Below the pieces are notes generated by a model, which saw nothing but the letters and a program-made list of their open reading frames with translations, did no database searches and was not told where the DNA came from. Made by a program: the position numbers and the translations under genes. From the NCBI RefSeq assembly GCF_003555545.1, contig NZ_CP032157.1:2794546-2858545 (forward strand): a stretch of 64,000 nt of DNA. The letters run 5' to 3'. Numbering within the stretch: the first letter of the stretch is position 1; each line of letters opens with the position of its first letter. This DNA is from Paraflavitalea soli. GTDB taxonomy: Bacteria; Bacteroidota; Bacteroidia; Chitinophagales; Chitinophagaceae. Shown piece after piece: positions 35,441 to 44,658 of the stretch.

Positions 35441-36985
35441 TTAATCGTAGCCCGGGTTTTGGGGCATCTTTTCCGGGTTCAGCTTGTATTCGTTCAAAGG
35501 GATAGGGAAATAATAGTCTTTCGTGGTAATGTTCGACAACGGTGAATTGTTGTAATCCGCCTGGCTCTTGGCCCTTATATAAGCCACCAGTTCGGCAGGC
35601 GTAAAAAAACGTATCAGGTCATGCCAGCGATGGTGCTCAAAAGCCAGCTCTATCCGGCGCTCATGTAAGATGGCCAGTTTCAGCGTAGGATATTTTGCAG
35701 GATAAAAAGCATAGGCCGGATCAGCCATCATCACAGCATACAAAGGACGGGCAGCCCTGGCCCTTACCATATCCAGGTAAGTGATAGCCGTGGCATTGTC
35801 ATTCAGCTGCATAAATACTTCCGCCAGGTTCAGGATCACATCTGCATAACGGATCAGGATCCAGTCATTACCACCATAACCAAGATTGGTAGCAGCGGCG
35901 CTGTTATCCCTGAACTTGGTAATGAAATAAGCTTTTACAGCCGGGTCATTGGCATATTTAACAGAGTAATCCGTACGCAGATCACCCGTCTCAAATTCTT
36001 TCAGCAGATCATTGGTGAATGTACCACCAGCACCCTGTGATGGAGCCAATGAGTTGATCGTTTCGCCTTTGGCCTGGTTGCTGGCAGCCAGCGAGGACCG
36101 GTACGTAGGATCGCCTTGCTTGTACACGATCTGCCAGATGATCTCCTGGTTGGTATTTTTCTTATTCACATCAAATACATCTGCAAAAGGAATGTCCGAC
36201 AACTTGCTAAAGCCACGCATATTGTAACAAGCCATCAGGTAGGTTTTGGCATTGTTGAGGTTGGCTGTTTTACTGGCAGCATCCAGCGTAGTAGCCATCG
36301 TTAAGTATACCTGGCCCAGCAAGGCATTGGCCGCTTGCAGCGATACACGGCCTTTACCAGCCGCAGGTTGTACATTGGGCAGGTTACTGCCCACCACATC
36401 CACCAGGTCCTTGATGATCTGCGCATATACATTCTCCCTTGTTTCGCGGAAAGTAGCCTTGTTCACATCATCAAGCGAGCTTAACCTTTCCGTCACCAGC
36501 GGTACACCGCCAAATTCGCGCACCAGGTTGAAATACATGAAGGCCCGGATGAACTTCAGCTCAGCAATGTATTGCGTCTTTACTGCATTGTCAGCAAACG
36601 TTATTTTATCAATAACAGAGAGCACCAGGTTGGCCCTTGATATGGGTACATACAGGGCTGTCCAATGGCTTTGCAGGTAGGTATTACTGGCCAGCAGCGC
36701 AAAAGCAGTAAACTGAAATGGCTCACCATTATTCGATTGATTATCGGTGGTATTCACATCATCGGCACGGTCGTCCGTCCACAAGGAAGCGCCTTCACCC
36801 ACACAGTTGGAACTTCTGAGCGCCTGGTAGGCGCCGTTCACAGCCAGGGAAACATCATTTTCTGTTTTTAAGGCCTTATCTACAGATACGGAATTGGGAT
36901 TGCTTTGCTCCAGGAATTCCTTATTGCAGGAACCTAATCCCACCATAAGGCCCAATCCGATCGATATTACATATATGTTACGCAT
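35441..36985 (-). CDS. SusD/RagB-family outer-membrane lipoprotein
   Basis: A 514-aa surface lipoprotein with signal 1-19 and lipobox LGSC followed by NKEFLE, the usual SusD beginning. TPR-like helices (about 40-330) carry the conserved YLQSHWTALYVPISRANLVLS-type region in family terms, and the C-terminal SusD domain has ELAFEHHRWHDLIRF (about 444-458) and PLNEYKLNP near the end. It forms the lid of the SusC channel encoded just upstream in the same transcript and captures a glycan or peptide. No glycosidase, sigma or hybrid regulator gene is adjacent, so substrate is unknown. Confidence 0.94.
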   Translation of the reverse strand: MRNIYVISIGLGLMVGLGSCNKEFLEQSNPNSVSVDKALKTENDVSLAVNGAYQALRSSNCVGEGASLWTDDRADDVNTTDNQSNNGEPFQFTAFALLASNTYLQSHWTALYVPISRANLVLSVIDKITFADNAVKTQYIAELKFIRAFMYFNLVREFGGVPLVTERLSSLDDVNKATFRETRENVYAQIIKDLVDVVGSNLPNVQPAAGKGRVSLQAANALLGQVYLTMATTLDAASKTANLNNAKTYLMACYNMRGFSKLSDIPFADVFDVNKKNTNQEIIWQIVYKQGDPTYRSSLAASNQAKGETINSLAPSQGAGGTFTNDLLKEFETGDLRTDYSVKYANDPAVKAYFITKFRDNSAAATNLGYGGNDWILIRYADVILNLAEVFMQLNDNATAITYLDMVRARAARPLYAVMMADPAYAFYPAKYPTLKLAILHERRIELAFEHHRWHDLIRFFTPAELVAYIRAKSQADYNNSPLSNITTKDYYFPIPLNEYKLNPEKMPQNPGYD

Positions 36986-37011
36986 AAAATAGTGTTTAGA
37001 TTGTTCAACAG

Positions 37012-37057
37012 TGTCAGGCTGAGCTTGTCGAAGCCCTTCGACAGGCTCAGCCTGACA
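37012..37057. repeat. 46-bp palindromic repeat between susC and susD
   Basis: Two 22-base arms (tgtcaggctgagcttgtcga... and its complement) with one mismatch around a CC centre. Related copies are at 22279-22300 (one arm) and 12674-12732 (degenerate). It lies inside the 83-base gap of the susC-susD transcript and would form a very stable RNA hairpin. Confidence 0.9.
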
Positions 37058-37068
37058 ATCGAATAATA

Positions 37069-40000
37069 TTAGAATTGCATTTTAACACCAAAACTGAAAG
37101 CACGTACCAGGGGGTATTTGCCATAGTCTACACCCGGTGTAAGGTTCACACCGTTGTTATAATCCACTTCAGGATTATAGCCCAGGTATTTGGTAACTGT
37201 GAAAGCATTGTCTACACTTCCATACACCCGCAGGGCGTTAAAGCCCAGCTTCTTTACAAAAGACAGACTGCCCAGGTTATAGCCCAGCGTGATATTGGTG
37301 CAACGGAAAAAGGAACCATCCTGCAAATAGAAATCAGATAGGCGGGTACTATTACTTTGTGTACCGCCACGCGAAGCACGATAAATTTTTCCATCACCAG
37401 GTTCTGCTTCAGAGCGATACCTGTTCTTCACTACTGAATAATTATTGCCAGAGCCTTCCATGTTCTTGATATAATAATCCTGTCCGTCGATCACATCATT
37501 CCCTTGTGATCCATTAAAGGAAGCACTCAGATCTAACTGCTTATAACTGATAGAGAGGTTAAAACCATACGTAAAATCAGGATAAGGCGTGCCGATCACT
37601 GTTTTATCAGCATCCGTTACAATACCATCACCATTCGTGTCCTGGAAATACAGATCACCGGGACTCAACGGTGTTTTTTGTGCGCTGGAACGGGGCGGTC
37701 CCTGTATCTTATAGCCGGAAGGAAATGCATTGTTGACCAGGTGCGCATCGTCGGCTGCAATATTGGCCATATCAGACTGTTTTACCATACCTGCTACTTT
37801 AAAGCCATAGAACATGCCGATGGGCTGTCCTTCCTGGGTAACGTGGGTGATGTAAGTACGCTCAGCCCCAATACTATAAATGGTGCTGGCGCCGCCAAGA
37901 CTTTTTACCTCGTTTTTATTGAAAGTGATATTACCGCTCAGGTTCAGGTTAAAGTCTTTCGTAGCAATGATCTTTGCGTCGATCTGTGCGTCCAGGCCAT
38001 TATTGCGTATATCAGCATCTTTCAGGTTGGTCAGGATATTGCTGTACCCTGAAGCAGAAGTAATATTTTGCCTTACCAGCAGGTTGTATGATTTACTGAT
38101 ATAATAGTTAAGGATCACCGACAAACGGTTATTCAGCAAATTGAGATCAGCTCCAAAATTGTATTGTGAAGTAGATTCCCAACCCAGCTTCTTATCCGCA
38201 ATATTACCAGCTGCATTGGCTGTCACCACACTATTGCCTATGACTGTACCAGTAGGTGTAGCCAGTGCCTGCTCATAATTGTAATTACCGATATTGTTAT
38301 TACCGCTCAATCCCCAGCTGGCGCGCAGCCGCACCGTAGATCCTTCGCCCAGCCAGCTATCATAAAACTTTTCATTGGAAAGATTCCAACCGGCAGATAT
38401 CGAAGGGAAATTACCCCAACGGTTCTGCGGGCCAAAGCGCGAAGAACCATCCGTACGGAAAGAGCCGGTTAAGTAATACTTGTTATCATAACTATAGATA
38501 GCCCTTGCCAGGTAAGAGACCAGCGTAGTGGTAGTTTTACCCGTCACACCTTTATTCAGGCCAAAATCGGCCGCATTGGCGCCACCTGCCGTCAGCTCCG
38601 GCACCAGGTCGTTGGAGAAACCCTTGGCAGTTACACTCAGCACATCAGTGTTCGTTTCCTGCGCCGTGTAGCCAGCCAGTACATTCAGGTCGCCCTTACC
38701 CAGTTTCTTTTTATAGGTCAGCGTAAACTCAGCCAGCTTATCCAGCGTGGTGAGGGTCTGCGCGGAAGCGTTGGCAGCGGCAATAGCCTGTGGCGATCCG
38801 GGCGGATTAGCGCCACTGCTGAGGTTGGTAGGATAATAGTATTCGTACTTCTCATTATAGGTTTGTGCACCAATATTCACCTTGCCCGAAAGACCCGGTA
38901 TAAATTCATAAGTAGCACTCGTATTGAAAGTACCACGCGTTCCCTTACGGGTAATATTTACCCTTTGTGCCAGCGCTACCGGGTTCTCAATTCCCTGGAA
39001 GGCGTAGGTATACCCATCGATGGGTGTAGAAGCCGCACCCAGCGCCAATGATCCATCCGGATTATACAAAGGGAAGAAAGGCATATATACCAACGCACCC
39101 AATATAGGTCCGTTGTTAAAACGACCTTCCTGCACTTCCCGGTTATTCGTATTGGTCACAAACATGCTGGAGCTTACCTTCAGCTTCTTTGTTACATCCG
39201 CATCGATATTGGCCCGCAGGTTGATCCTTTTCTGGAAAGTACTAACAATGATCCCCGGCTGATCCTGATAGCCACCACTGATCATATAACGGGTGCCATT
39301 GTTACCGCCTGAGAAAGAAAAATTGTGGCGTTGCACCAAAGCATTGCGGTACAGCGCATCTTGCCAGTCCGTATTGTACTGGGGTTGCAGTACTTTCTGG
39401 TTCTGAAAATCATATAATGATTTGATGATCGTGATATTCCCGGGATTGCTGCCCAGCCTGGCGATACGGGCCGCATTGTCATCGGAGTAGTAAGCATCAT
39501 TCCAGGGAATACCCTGTGCGATAATTTGGTCCTTATAAGCGCCATTACGGCCATCAACAAATAACTGGGCAAACTCATAAGCATCCAACATGTCCACTTT
39601 TTTAGCAAGCTGGTTAACCCCTACCTGGTAGTCATAAGCCAGTGTTCCCTTCCCCTGACGGCCACGTTTGGTAGTGATCAGTACTACACCGCCGGCGGCA
39701 CGGGAACCATAGATAGCAGCAGAAGCCGCATCCTTCAATATTTCAATAGATTCAATATCATCAGGATTGATGAAAATATCGTTACCAGAAGTAGCAGGGT
39801 TATAACCATTGGTACCATTACCACCATTGCCCGGGCCCGAGCTGATGGTACCACCCACCGGATAACCATCCACTACGTACAAAGGTTCAGAGCTGGCATT
39901 GATAGAACCAATGCCCCGCACACGGATCTTGGTACCGGAATAAGGCGCCCCACTTACCTGCGACACCTGCACACCCGCTACCTTGCCCACCAGGGCCTGG

Positions 40001-40458
40001 CTCAGCGTTGGTGAACTAAGGTTAAGCTCTTTGGATTTCACGCTGGATACAGCGCCTGTAAGATCACTCTTCCGCAAACGCTGATACCCGATAGACACTT
40101 CCTCCAGCATTTTAGCCTCTTCTTTCAACCTGATGGTCATTACTGTTTTATCGCCTACCGCTATTTTACCGGTAGTATAACCTGCATAGCTTACCACCAA
40201 CGTATCACCGGCGGCAATATCCAGTGAGAACTTTCCTTTGGCATCGGCTACAACTGTTTTACCAGAGCGCGTGGCTGATATACTGGCGCCTGCCAAAGGC
40301 TCATTGGTTTCAGAACTTACCGTACCGGACACAGCGCCTGTTTGCGCCTGTAGCGGTAACGAAGCCATGCCGAATAAGGTCATGAGCAGCAGCAGTAGTT
40401 TTGGAAACACTCCCTTATCCCTGGACAAAGGAATGGCATGTGCAATTTTCATTTGCAT
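37069..40458 (-). CDS. SusC/RagA-family TonB-linked outer-membrane protein
   Basis: 1129 aa. Signal peptide region to about residue 39 (LPLQAQ), carboxypeptidase-D regulatory-like domain (about 43-112), plug (about 120-275, with GVQVSQVSGAPYSG, VRGIGSINASSEPLYVVDGYPV and the SusC signature GSRAAGGVVLITTKRG), then a 22-strand barrel ending in the aromatic FGVKMQF. There is no STN domain, so it is not of the FecR-signalling kind. It forms a pedal-bin transporter with the SusD protein encoded downstream. A promoter is placed at 40480-40513. Confidence 0.95.
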   Translation of the reverse strand: MQMKIAHAIPLSRDKGVFPKLLLLLMTLFGMASLPLQAQTGAVSGTVSSETNEPLAGASISATRSGKTVVADAKGKFSLDIAAGDTLVVSYAGYTTGKIAVGDKTVMTIRLKEEAKMLEEVSIGYQRLRKSDLTGAVSSVKSKELNLSSPTLSQALVGKVAGVQVSQVSGAPYSGTKIRVRGIGSINASSEPLYVVDGYPVGGTISSGPGNGGNGTNGYNPATSGNDIFINPDDIESIEILKDAASAAIYGSRAAGGVVLITTKRGRQGKGTLAYDYQVGVNQLAKKVDMLDAYEFAQLFVDGRNGAYKDQIIAQGIPWNDAYYSDDNAARIARLGSNPGNITIIKSLYDFQNQKVLQPQYNTDWQDALYRNALVQRHNFSFSGGNNGTRYMISGGYQDQPGIIVSTFQKRINLRANIDADVTKKLKVSSSMFVTNTNNREVQEGRFNNGPILGALVYMPFFPLYNPDGSLALGAASTPIDGYTYAFQGIENPVALAQRVNITRKGTRGTFNTSATYEFIPGLSGKVNIGAQTYNEKYEYYYPTNLSSGANPPGSPQAIAAANASAQTLTTLDKLAEFTLTYKKKLGKGDLNVLAGYTAQETNTDVLSVTAKGFSNDLVPELTAGGANAADFGLNKGVTGKTTTTLVSYLARAIYSYDNKYYLTGSFRTDGSSRFGPQNRWGNFPSISAGWNLSNEKFYDSWLGEGSTVRLRASWGLSGNNNIGNYNYEQALATPTGTVIGNSVVTANAAGNIADKKLGWESTSQYNFGADLNLLNNRLSVILNYYISKSYNLLVRQNITSASGYSNILTNLKDADIRNNGLDAQIDAKIIATKDFNLNLSGNITFNKNEVKSLGGASTIYSIGAERTYITHVTQEGQPIGMFYGFKVAGMVKQSDMANIAADDAHLVNNAFPSGYKIQGPPRSSAQKTPLSPGDLYFQDTNGDGIVTDADKTVIGTPYPDFTYGFNLSISYKQLDLSASFNGSQGNDVIDGQDYYIKNMEGSGNNYSVVKNRYRSEAEPGDGKIYRASRGGTQSNSTRLSDFYLQDGSFFRCTNITLGYNLGSLSFVKKLGFNALRVYGSVDNAFTVTKYLGYNPEVDYNNGVNLTPGVDYGKYPLVRAFSFGVKMQF

Positions 40459-40479
40459 TAGTTATATTTTGTAATAAGA

Positions 40480-40513
40480 AAAATGTACCGACAGAAAGCA
40501 ATCGTGAGGCAAA
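40480..40513 (-). promoter_or_regulatory. candidate promoter for susC
   Basis: Minus-strand TTTG (40513-40510), a 22-base spacer and TACATTTT (40487-40480), one base from TAnnTTTG. The leader to the ATG at 40458 is about 15 bases. The remaining 86 bases up to 40599 are GC-rich without evident features. Confidence 0.5.
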
Positions 40514-40599
40514 GGACTTGTAGCGTGTGCCGCCCTCTGCCCGGCCCCAGGCAGCGCCGAAGAGCTTGCCCCGTTTTACGGGCGCGACTCACCCTGTTG

Positions 40600-41478
40600 C
40601 TAGTTTCCCCAACGTACGTCCATCCTATTGACGTTGTTTTTCCGGGAGGAGCTTACAGCAATACCTTGCAGTGTATTATTAAGGAACGTAAACCCTTCCA
40701 GTTCATCGGACCGTTCGTTGATGTCAACTACTTTGATCACTTGTTCTGTTCCTGCAGCCAATGACTTTTCAAGATCGAGGAAGGTAAAACGCCATTTCCT
40801 GCCTTCTATCTGGTTTTGGATCAATACCAGCATATTCTTGCCGGGTATCCAGTGCAGGTTTTGCACCCAGGGTGAGCAAGTAAACTTTTTGACCAGGATG
40901 CCTTTTTCAGAAGTCTTTTTGGCGTGCTGTAATAAGGCCGGATCATAAAGCCTCACTTCATTGGCTTTACCGCCATAATCGGCGGTGGCCACATACCATT
41001 TGCCATTGTACGGTACATACTCAGGCCGGGTGCCCTGTATGCAGGCATCATCTTCGATCGTATTGAGCAGGTTGCCATCCAGTGTACCTGTTTTGAGCAG
41101 CCCTTCCCAATTCACGCAATAGATCATCGCCTTCCATAAAGTGCCTTCCTTATTAAGCCGTATACTGTTACCAATGAAAATGGGCAGTTTGGCATGAGCA
41201 GCAATGCCTGTAGGGTGGTTAATTACATCCGTATCGTTCAGTGTAAGCTTGTATTCCTTGTTTACGTACAAAATAGAATCATGGTCCATCTTATATTCCC
41301 GGATCATCCCTATTTCCCGGTCCCCATATAAGAACAGGCGGCCATTTTGCCAGAATGCTCCCTGGCAGGCGCCCAATGAATCCACTGACCAGCTTTGGCT
41401 GATCTGCATGTCTACACTACTGCGATGACCAGTCATGGACATCATCAGCAAGGCGATTATAGCAAGGAACAATTTCAT
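40600..41478 (-). CDS. secreted hypothetical protein, possible beta-propeller
   Basis: 292 aa with an N-terminal signal (about 1-16). The mature part is strand-rich, with repeating short blocks of the kind GRLFLYGDREIG, KWYVATADYGG and NLHWIPGKNMLVL that suggest a propeller, but I cannot assign a family. It is upstream of susC on the same strand with 141 bases between, including a promoter, so it may be separate from the susCD unit. Alternative: a calcium-dependent phosphotriesterase or SMP-30-like fold; no metal-site residues can be pinned down. Confidence 0.65.
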   Translation of the reverse strand: MKLFLAIIALLMMSMTGHRSSVDMQISQSWSVDSLGACQGAFWQNGRLFLYGDREIGMIREYKMDHDSILYVNKEYKLTLNDTDVINHPTGIAAHAKLPIFIGNSIRLNKEGTLWKAMIYCVNWEGLLKTGTLDGNLLNTIEDDACIQGTRPEYVPYNGKWYVATADYGGKANEVRLYDPALLQHAKKTSEKGILVKKFTCSPWVQNLHWIPGKNMLVLIQNQIEGRKWRFTFLDLEKSLAAGTEQVIKVVDINERSDELEGFTFLNNTLQGIAVSSSRKNNVNRMDVRWGN

Positions 41479-41528
41479 TATACATTGTTTTAAAACGACT
41501 TCTTGCGTTATAGCATCACTTTCTGCTT

Positions 41529-41606
41529 TGTCATTTCGACCGCAGGGAGAAATCCGCTATCGAAGCAACAGATTTCTCACTCCGCTTCGCTACGTTCGAA
41601 ATAACA
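41529..41606. repeat. second dispersed inverted-repeat type (TGTCATTTCGA)
   Basis: Arms beginning TGTCATTTCGAC and ending TTCGAAATAACA, with an inner GAAATC/GATTTC pair, form an imperfect 78-base palindrome in the gap between the genes ending at 41626 and starting at 41478. Its sequence differs from the 37012 family. Such palindromes are familiar in Bacteroidota intergenic DNA. Confidence 0.7.
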
Positions 41607-41625
41607 ACTAAGATTGCCTTTCACC

Positions 41626-42882
41626 TCAAGGATCCATCGGCTCCGTAGGATCGATATGCAGCGCATCCAGCAACGGATAGAACTCTGCTTCCGTTTCAGA
41701 CAACCTTAATCCAGGTTTATAAGGCACTTCATCCAGTTCCTTCTTACACCTTTCCACCAGCGTACCAGTGATCCAGGTACTTTGCCCCCTTTCCGTGGAG
41801 GTAAGGCCGGGCTTATCCATCGGCATTCCATAGCGGAACATCAGCCGCACACCATTGCGCATATTTGTAGTGGTATGCCGTGCGTGTGGTTCCATGATCA
41901 CCGCATTTTCCGGTATATGCAATTGCTGTATGAGGAAGCGCTTCATTTCTTCCGCTTCATTATATTTCGTTTTGTAAGGATGTACTTTACCGCCCGATAC
42001 CATGATGAAAGGCGCCAGACCCTTACGGTATTGTATGGCAGCCAGCCTGCAACGCAGCATACCGCCGGCACTCAGCGGCACAGCAGGATCATCCGGGCCA
42101 GCGCCAGGCACCAGGATCACCGAGTATTTATAGGTATTCCACTTCAGCGTCCTGATCCGGTCATAAGCAGCTTTGTTGACCGTTGTCTCCATCGGCTCAT
42201 AGTCGGCTGCCTGGTCGCGCTCATTCAATTCTATGAATTGCAGAGAAGCCGTGAGAGCAACCTGAAAGAAAAGACGGGAGTCCATACATTCCTGCAATAC
42301 TACATAGGCTGGTGAATAGAGGAAACTGCCATAGCGGGGATTGTTTACATTAACACTGATCGAGTCGATCAGCGGGTAATTGGCCTTTTTGCCTTCCGCA
42401 TATACCCCAATGGCAAAATTGATCCCCATAGCATCCTGTTCCCAGGCTTTGCGCAGGAGTTCAGCGGAACTTTCTTTATGAAATAATACATAAGTACCGG
42501 AAGGCACCAGGTGTTGCTTCACTAGTTTGCCCAATCCATTGTTGTTACTGTACAAAGCGGTAAGGCGGGCGCTTACGGTCTGTATCTCCTGGTCGGAGAA
42601 CTTCATATTTTCTGTGTAGCAGGCAGCATTGTTGCCACAGGTCTTTAAAGCATTGGTAAGGCCAGCCAGTTTGCGTTGGGCCAGGTTGCTGAGTGCCGTA
42701 TCACTTTCTATCAGCTTCCGGGCTTCCTTATCCTCCTGTAACAAAGTAAGCAGGTAGTAATTCTTGGATTGTACAACGTGGTTGCCTGTTAGTAGTTTAT
42801 ACCGTGCATCGGGAACTGCCTGTTGGGCAAAAAGATAAGTGGCCATGATGAGCATGGCGATTGTGAGGAATGCCTTAACCAT
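41626..42882 (-). CDS. YdcF/DUF218-like exported protein
   Basis: 418 aa with signal peptide 1-19 (ending LFAQQ). The N-terminal ~230 residues are helical and unassigned. The C-terminal part (about 245-400) is a DUF218 (YdcF-type) Rossmann-like domain: SVILVPGAGPDD, RCRLAAIQYRKG, PFIMVSGGKVHP, and MEPHARHTTTNMRNGVRL with the conserved basic and Thr/Asn cluster. YdcF-type proteins bind S-adenosylmethionine in Escherichia coli, and others act in envelope metabolism; export here argues for the latter. Larger than the usual ~220-aa stand-alone form. Confidence 0.82.
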   Translation of the reverse strand: MVKAFLTIAMLIMATYLFAQQAVPDARYKLLTGNHVVQSKNYYLLTLLQEDKEARKLIESDTALSNLAQRKLAGLTNALKTCGNNAACYTENMKFSDQEIQTVSARLTALYSNNNGLGKLVKQHLVPSGTYVLFHKESSAELLRKAWEQDAMGINFAIGVYAEGKKANYPLIDSISVNVNNPRYGSFLYSPAYVVLQECMDSRLFFQVALTASLQFIELNERDQAADYEPMETTVNKAAYDRIRTLKWNTYKYSVILVPGAGPDDPAVPLSAGGMLRCRLAAIQYRKGLAPFIMVSGGKVHPYKTKYNEAEEMKRFLIQQLHIPENAVIMEPHARHTTTNMRNGVRLMFRYGMPMDKPGLTSTERGQSTWITGTLVERCKKELDEVPYKPGLRLSETEAEFYPLLDALHIDPTEPMDP

Positions 42883-42995
42883 TAATCAGAGTTTGCTGTT
42901 TGGTTGGCAAAACTCCTCTCCTTGCGTTAATTCAATATCATCCCTGTATTACCGGATTGTTACGATTATCATAAAATTGTTTGTCTGATGCACGA

Positions 42996-44393
42996 TCAAC
43001 GCGGCCTCATCATTTCTACGCCCGGTATAACTTCAGCACCTGAACTGTACCAGGATTTAATGTCGGAAAACTGAAAGGTCCTTTGACGAAGCGGTGTGAC
43101 ACCAACTTGTGTGCTGCCATAAATTAAGGTAAGTGCTTTGTCGAGTGAAGTATCTCCGGGAAACCCCAGGTCCTGCGATAAAGGCAATTGGGCAAAATCA
43201 TTGACCACATGATCAGGCTGCAGCCCATTGCTATACCCGCCTCTGTCATTGGCATCAAATACTTTATAGATCGTGGGCATCATCATCCATTGCACCTGCC
43301 GGGGATTTCGCGTATCTTCTAGTAGAAAGGAGGCTTCATCCTTCCCATGAGTGGTAGCCCCAATACGTATTACCTGCAAATACGGTTTAAGGCTATTACA
43401 CAACAGCTCGGCTGCAGAAACCGTAGCACCGGAAGTAAGGATAAAAACCCTTTGCAAACCCAGATTGTGAGACTTCAGTTCATTCATATCCTTACCGCTG
43501 TTACTGCCGGAAAAGGCAATCGTCTGGCGAAATGACTGCTTAATAGTACCACCATTACGGTTGCCTTTAAAAGTAACATATACCTGATCGGGATTAAAGG
43601 AAGGGACCAACGTGACCGCCAACTTGGCAGAAGAAGCTACGCTGCCGCCGGGATTATAACGCAGGTCAAGGATCAGTTCGGTAACATTGGAATTTTTGAG
43701 CTTCTGTATCGCTTCCAGCATCAGTACATCTTCTGATTCTGAACATAAAAAATAAGCGAGATAACCCGTTTTAAGACCCTGCTTTTCAAAAAGCTTCGTA
43801 GCATACACACATTTATCATCTACATACCCGCTTTGAAAAGCTACTCTTGCAGAATCAATCAGGGCCGTTCCGTCACTGTTCAATGCAGCCAGCCGCAGTA
43901 CCGCCGAACTGTTGGATTGTAGTTCCGTTACCAGCGATTGCATGTTTTGAGGAGTAATGGTCTTATCATTTATTTTGGAAAAGAACATCCCCCTTTTTAA
44001 CTGCTGCCTGCCGGCATAACTATCCGGCACTACCAGGGTAATAACACCCACCAGTTGCTGTGCATCAAATGGATGAGTGATCAGGCTATATTGAAAACCG
44101 AATAGTCCAGCGGTGGTTTTCGATGGCCCTACCGTACTACGGTCACTGATCCAGGAAAAGCGGTCATTGGCAGAGAGCAGCTTTCTGAAAAACTGGTCTG
44201 TAGGCAGCGTATAATCCGGCTTACCCGTTATTTCATCTGCCCAGTAATAATACCGTTTCAAGGTATCGTACACCCATTTATTGTCAATCCCCAATTGATC
44301 TGTAGGCACAAAAGGCGTGTTTTTCTTGCTGCAAAACAGGCTTTGTCTGGAAACCACTGACAATAAAATGATAACCAGCCATTTACTTCCCAT
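42996..44393 (-). CDS. S41 carboxy-terminal processing-type peptidase
   Basis: A 465-aa exported protease. N-terminal signal 1-20 with a Cys in SLFCSKKN, which looks like a lipobox (Leu-Phe-Cys is slightly unusual). A helical N-domain leads to a PDZ domain (about 115-205) and the S41 core with LILDLRYNPGGSV (about 240-252). The Ser/Lys dyad is complete: Ser326 in SGATVSAAEL and Lys351 in THGKDEAS, 25 residues apart as in Ctp proteases. The ATG at 44393 fits the signal; an in-frame upstream Met at 44438 adds 15 polar residues. Acts in the periplasm or at the outer membrane on unknown proteins. Confidence 0.88.
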   Translation of the reverse strand: MGSKWLVIILLSVVSRQSLFCSKKNTPFVPTDQLGIDNKWVYDTLKRYYYWADEITGKPDYTLPTDQFFRKLLSANDRFSWISDRSTVGPSKTTAGLFGFQYSLITHPFDAQQLVGVITLVVPDSYAGRQQLKRGMFFSKINDKTITPQNMQSLVTELQSNSSAVLRLAALNSDGTALIDSARVAFQSGYVDDKCVYATKLFEKQGLKTGYLAYFLCSESEDVLMLEAIQKLKNSNVTELILDLRYNPGGSVASSAKLAVTLVPSFNPDQVYVTFKGNRNGGTIKQSFRQTIAFSGSNSGKDMNELKSHNLGLQRVFILTSGATVSAAELLCNSLKPYLQVIRIGATTHGKDEASFLLEDTRNPRQVQWMMMPTIYKVFDANDRGGYSNGLQPDHVVNDFAQLPLSQDLGFPGDTSLDKALTLIYGSTQVGVTPLRQRTFQFSDIKSWYSSGAEVIPGVEMMRPR

Positions 44394-44522
44394 ACGGATG
44401 CCCGGCTTATAGGAGTTACCCTCAATCAGGTATGTCATAGTCTGCCAATTTTAAGAAATTTTTATTTTTATGTTAAGCTTCAAGATTTATTTTTGTGATG
44501 GAATTAAACAATTACAACATCA

Positions 44523-44550
44523 GGGTGTCCGTTACAGCGGATGCCCTTTT
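44523..44550 (+). terminator. plus-strand terminator-like hairpin without a gene
   Basis: GGGTGTCCG and CGGATGCCC pair (two G-U pairs on the plus strand) around TTACAG and are followed by TTTT. On the minus strand the wobbles become A-C mismatches. No plus-strand gene ends upstream, so it could close a small RNA or be accidental. Confidence 0.4.
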
Positions 44551-44598
44551 GCATTATAGACACTACTCACCCATGCGCTGCACTCCTGCTATAAGAAA

Positions 44599-44632
44599 CA
44601 ATTACCTGTGAAGTAAATTCCACAGGTAATTG
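44599..44632 (-). terminator. terminator of the module B operon
   Basis: Perfect 12-bp inverted repeat CAATTACCTGTG / CACAGGTAATTG with a 10-base loop, followed on the minus strand by TTTCTT. It starts 27 bases after the last gene of the operon. Confidence 0.7.
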
Positions 44633-44658
44633 AGTAAATTCACAGGACACAATAACTC

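Noticed and set aside
35441-40458. Sus pair as the uptake system for the chitinase/glucanase products
   Set aside because: Tempting, but the enzymes lie more than 20 kb away with other units between; nothing in the sequence links them.
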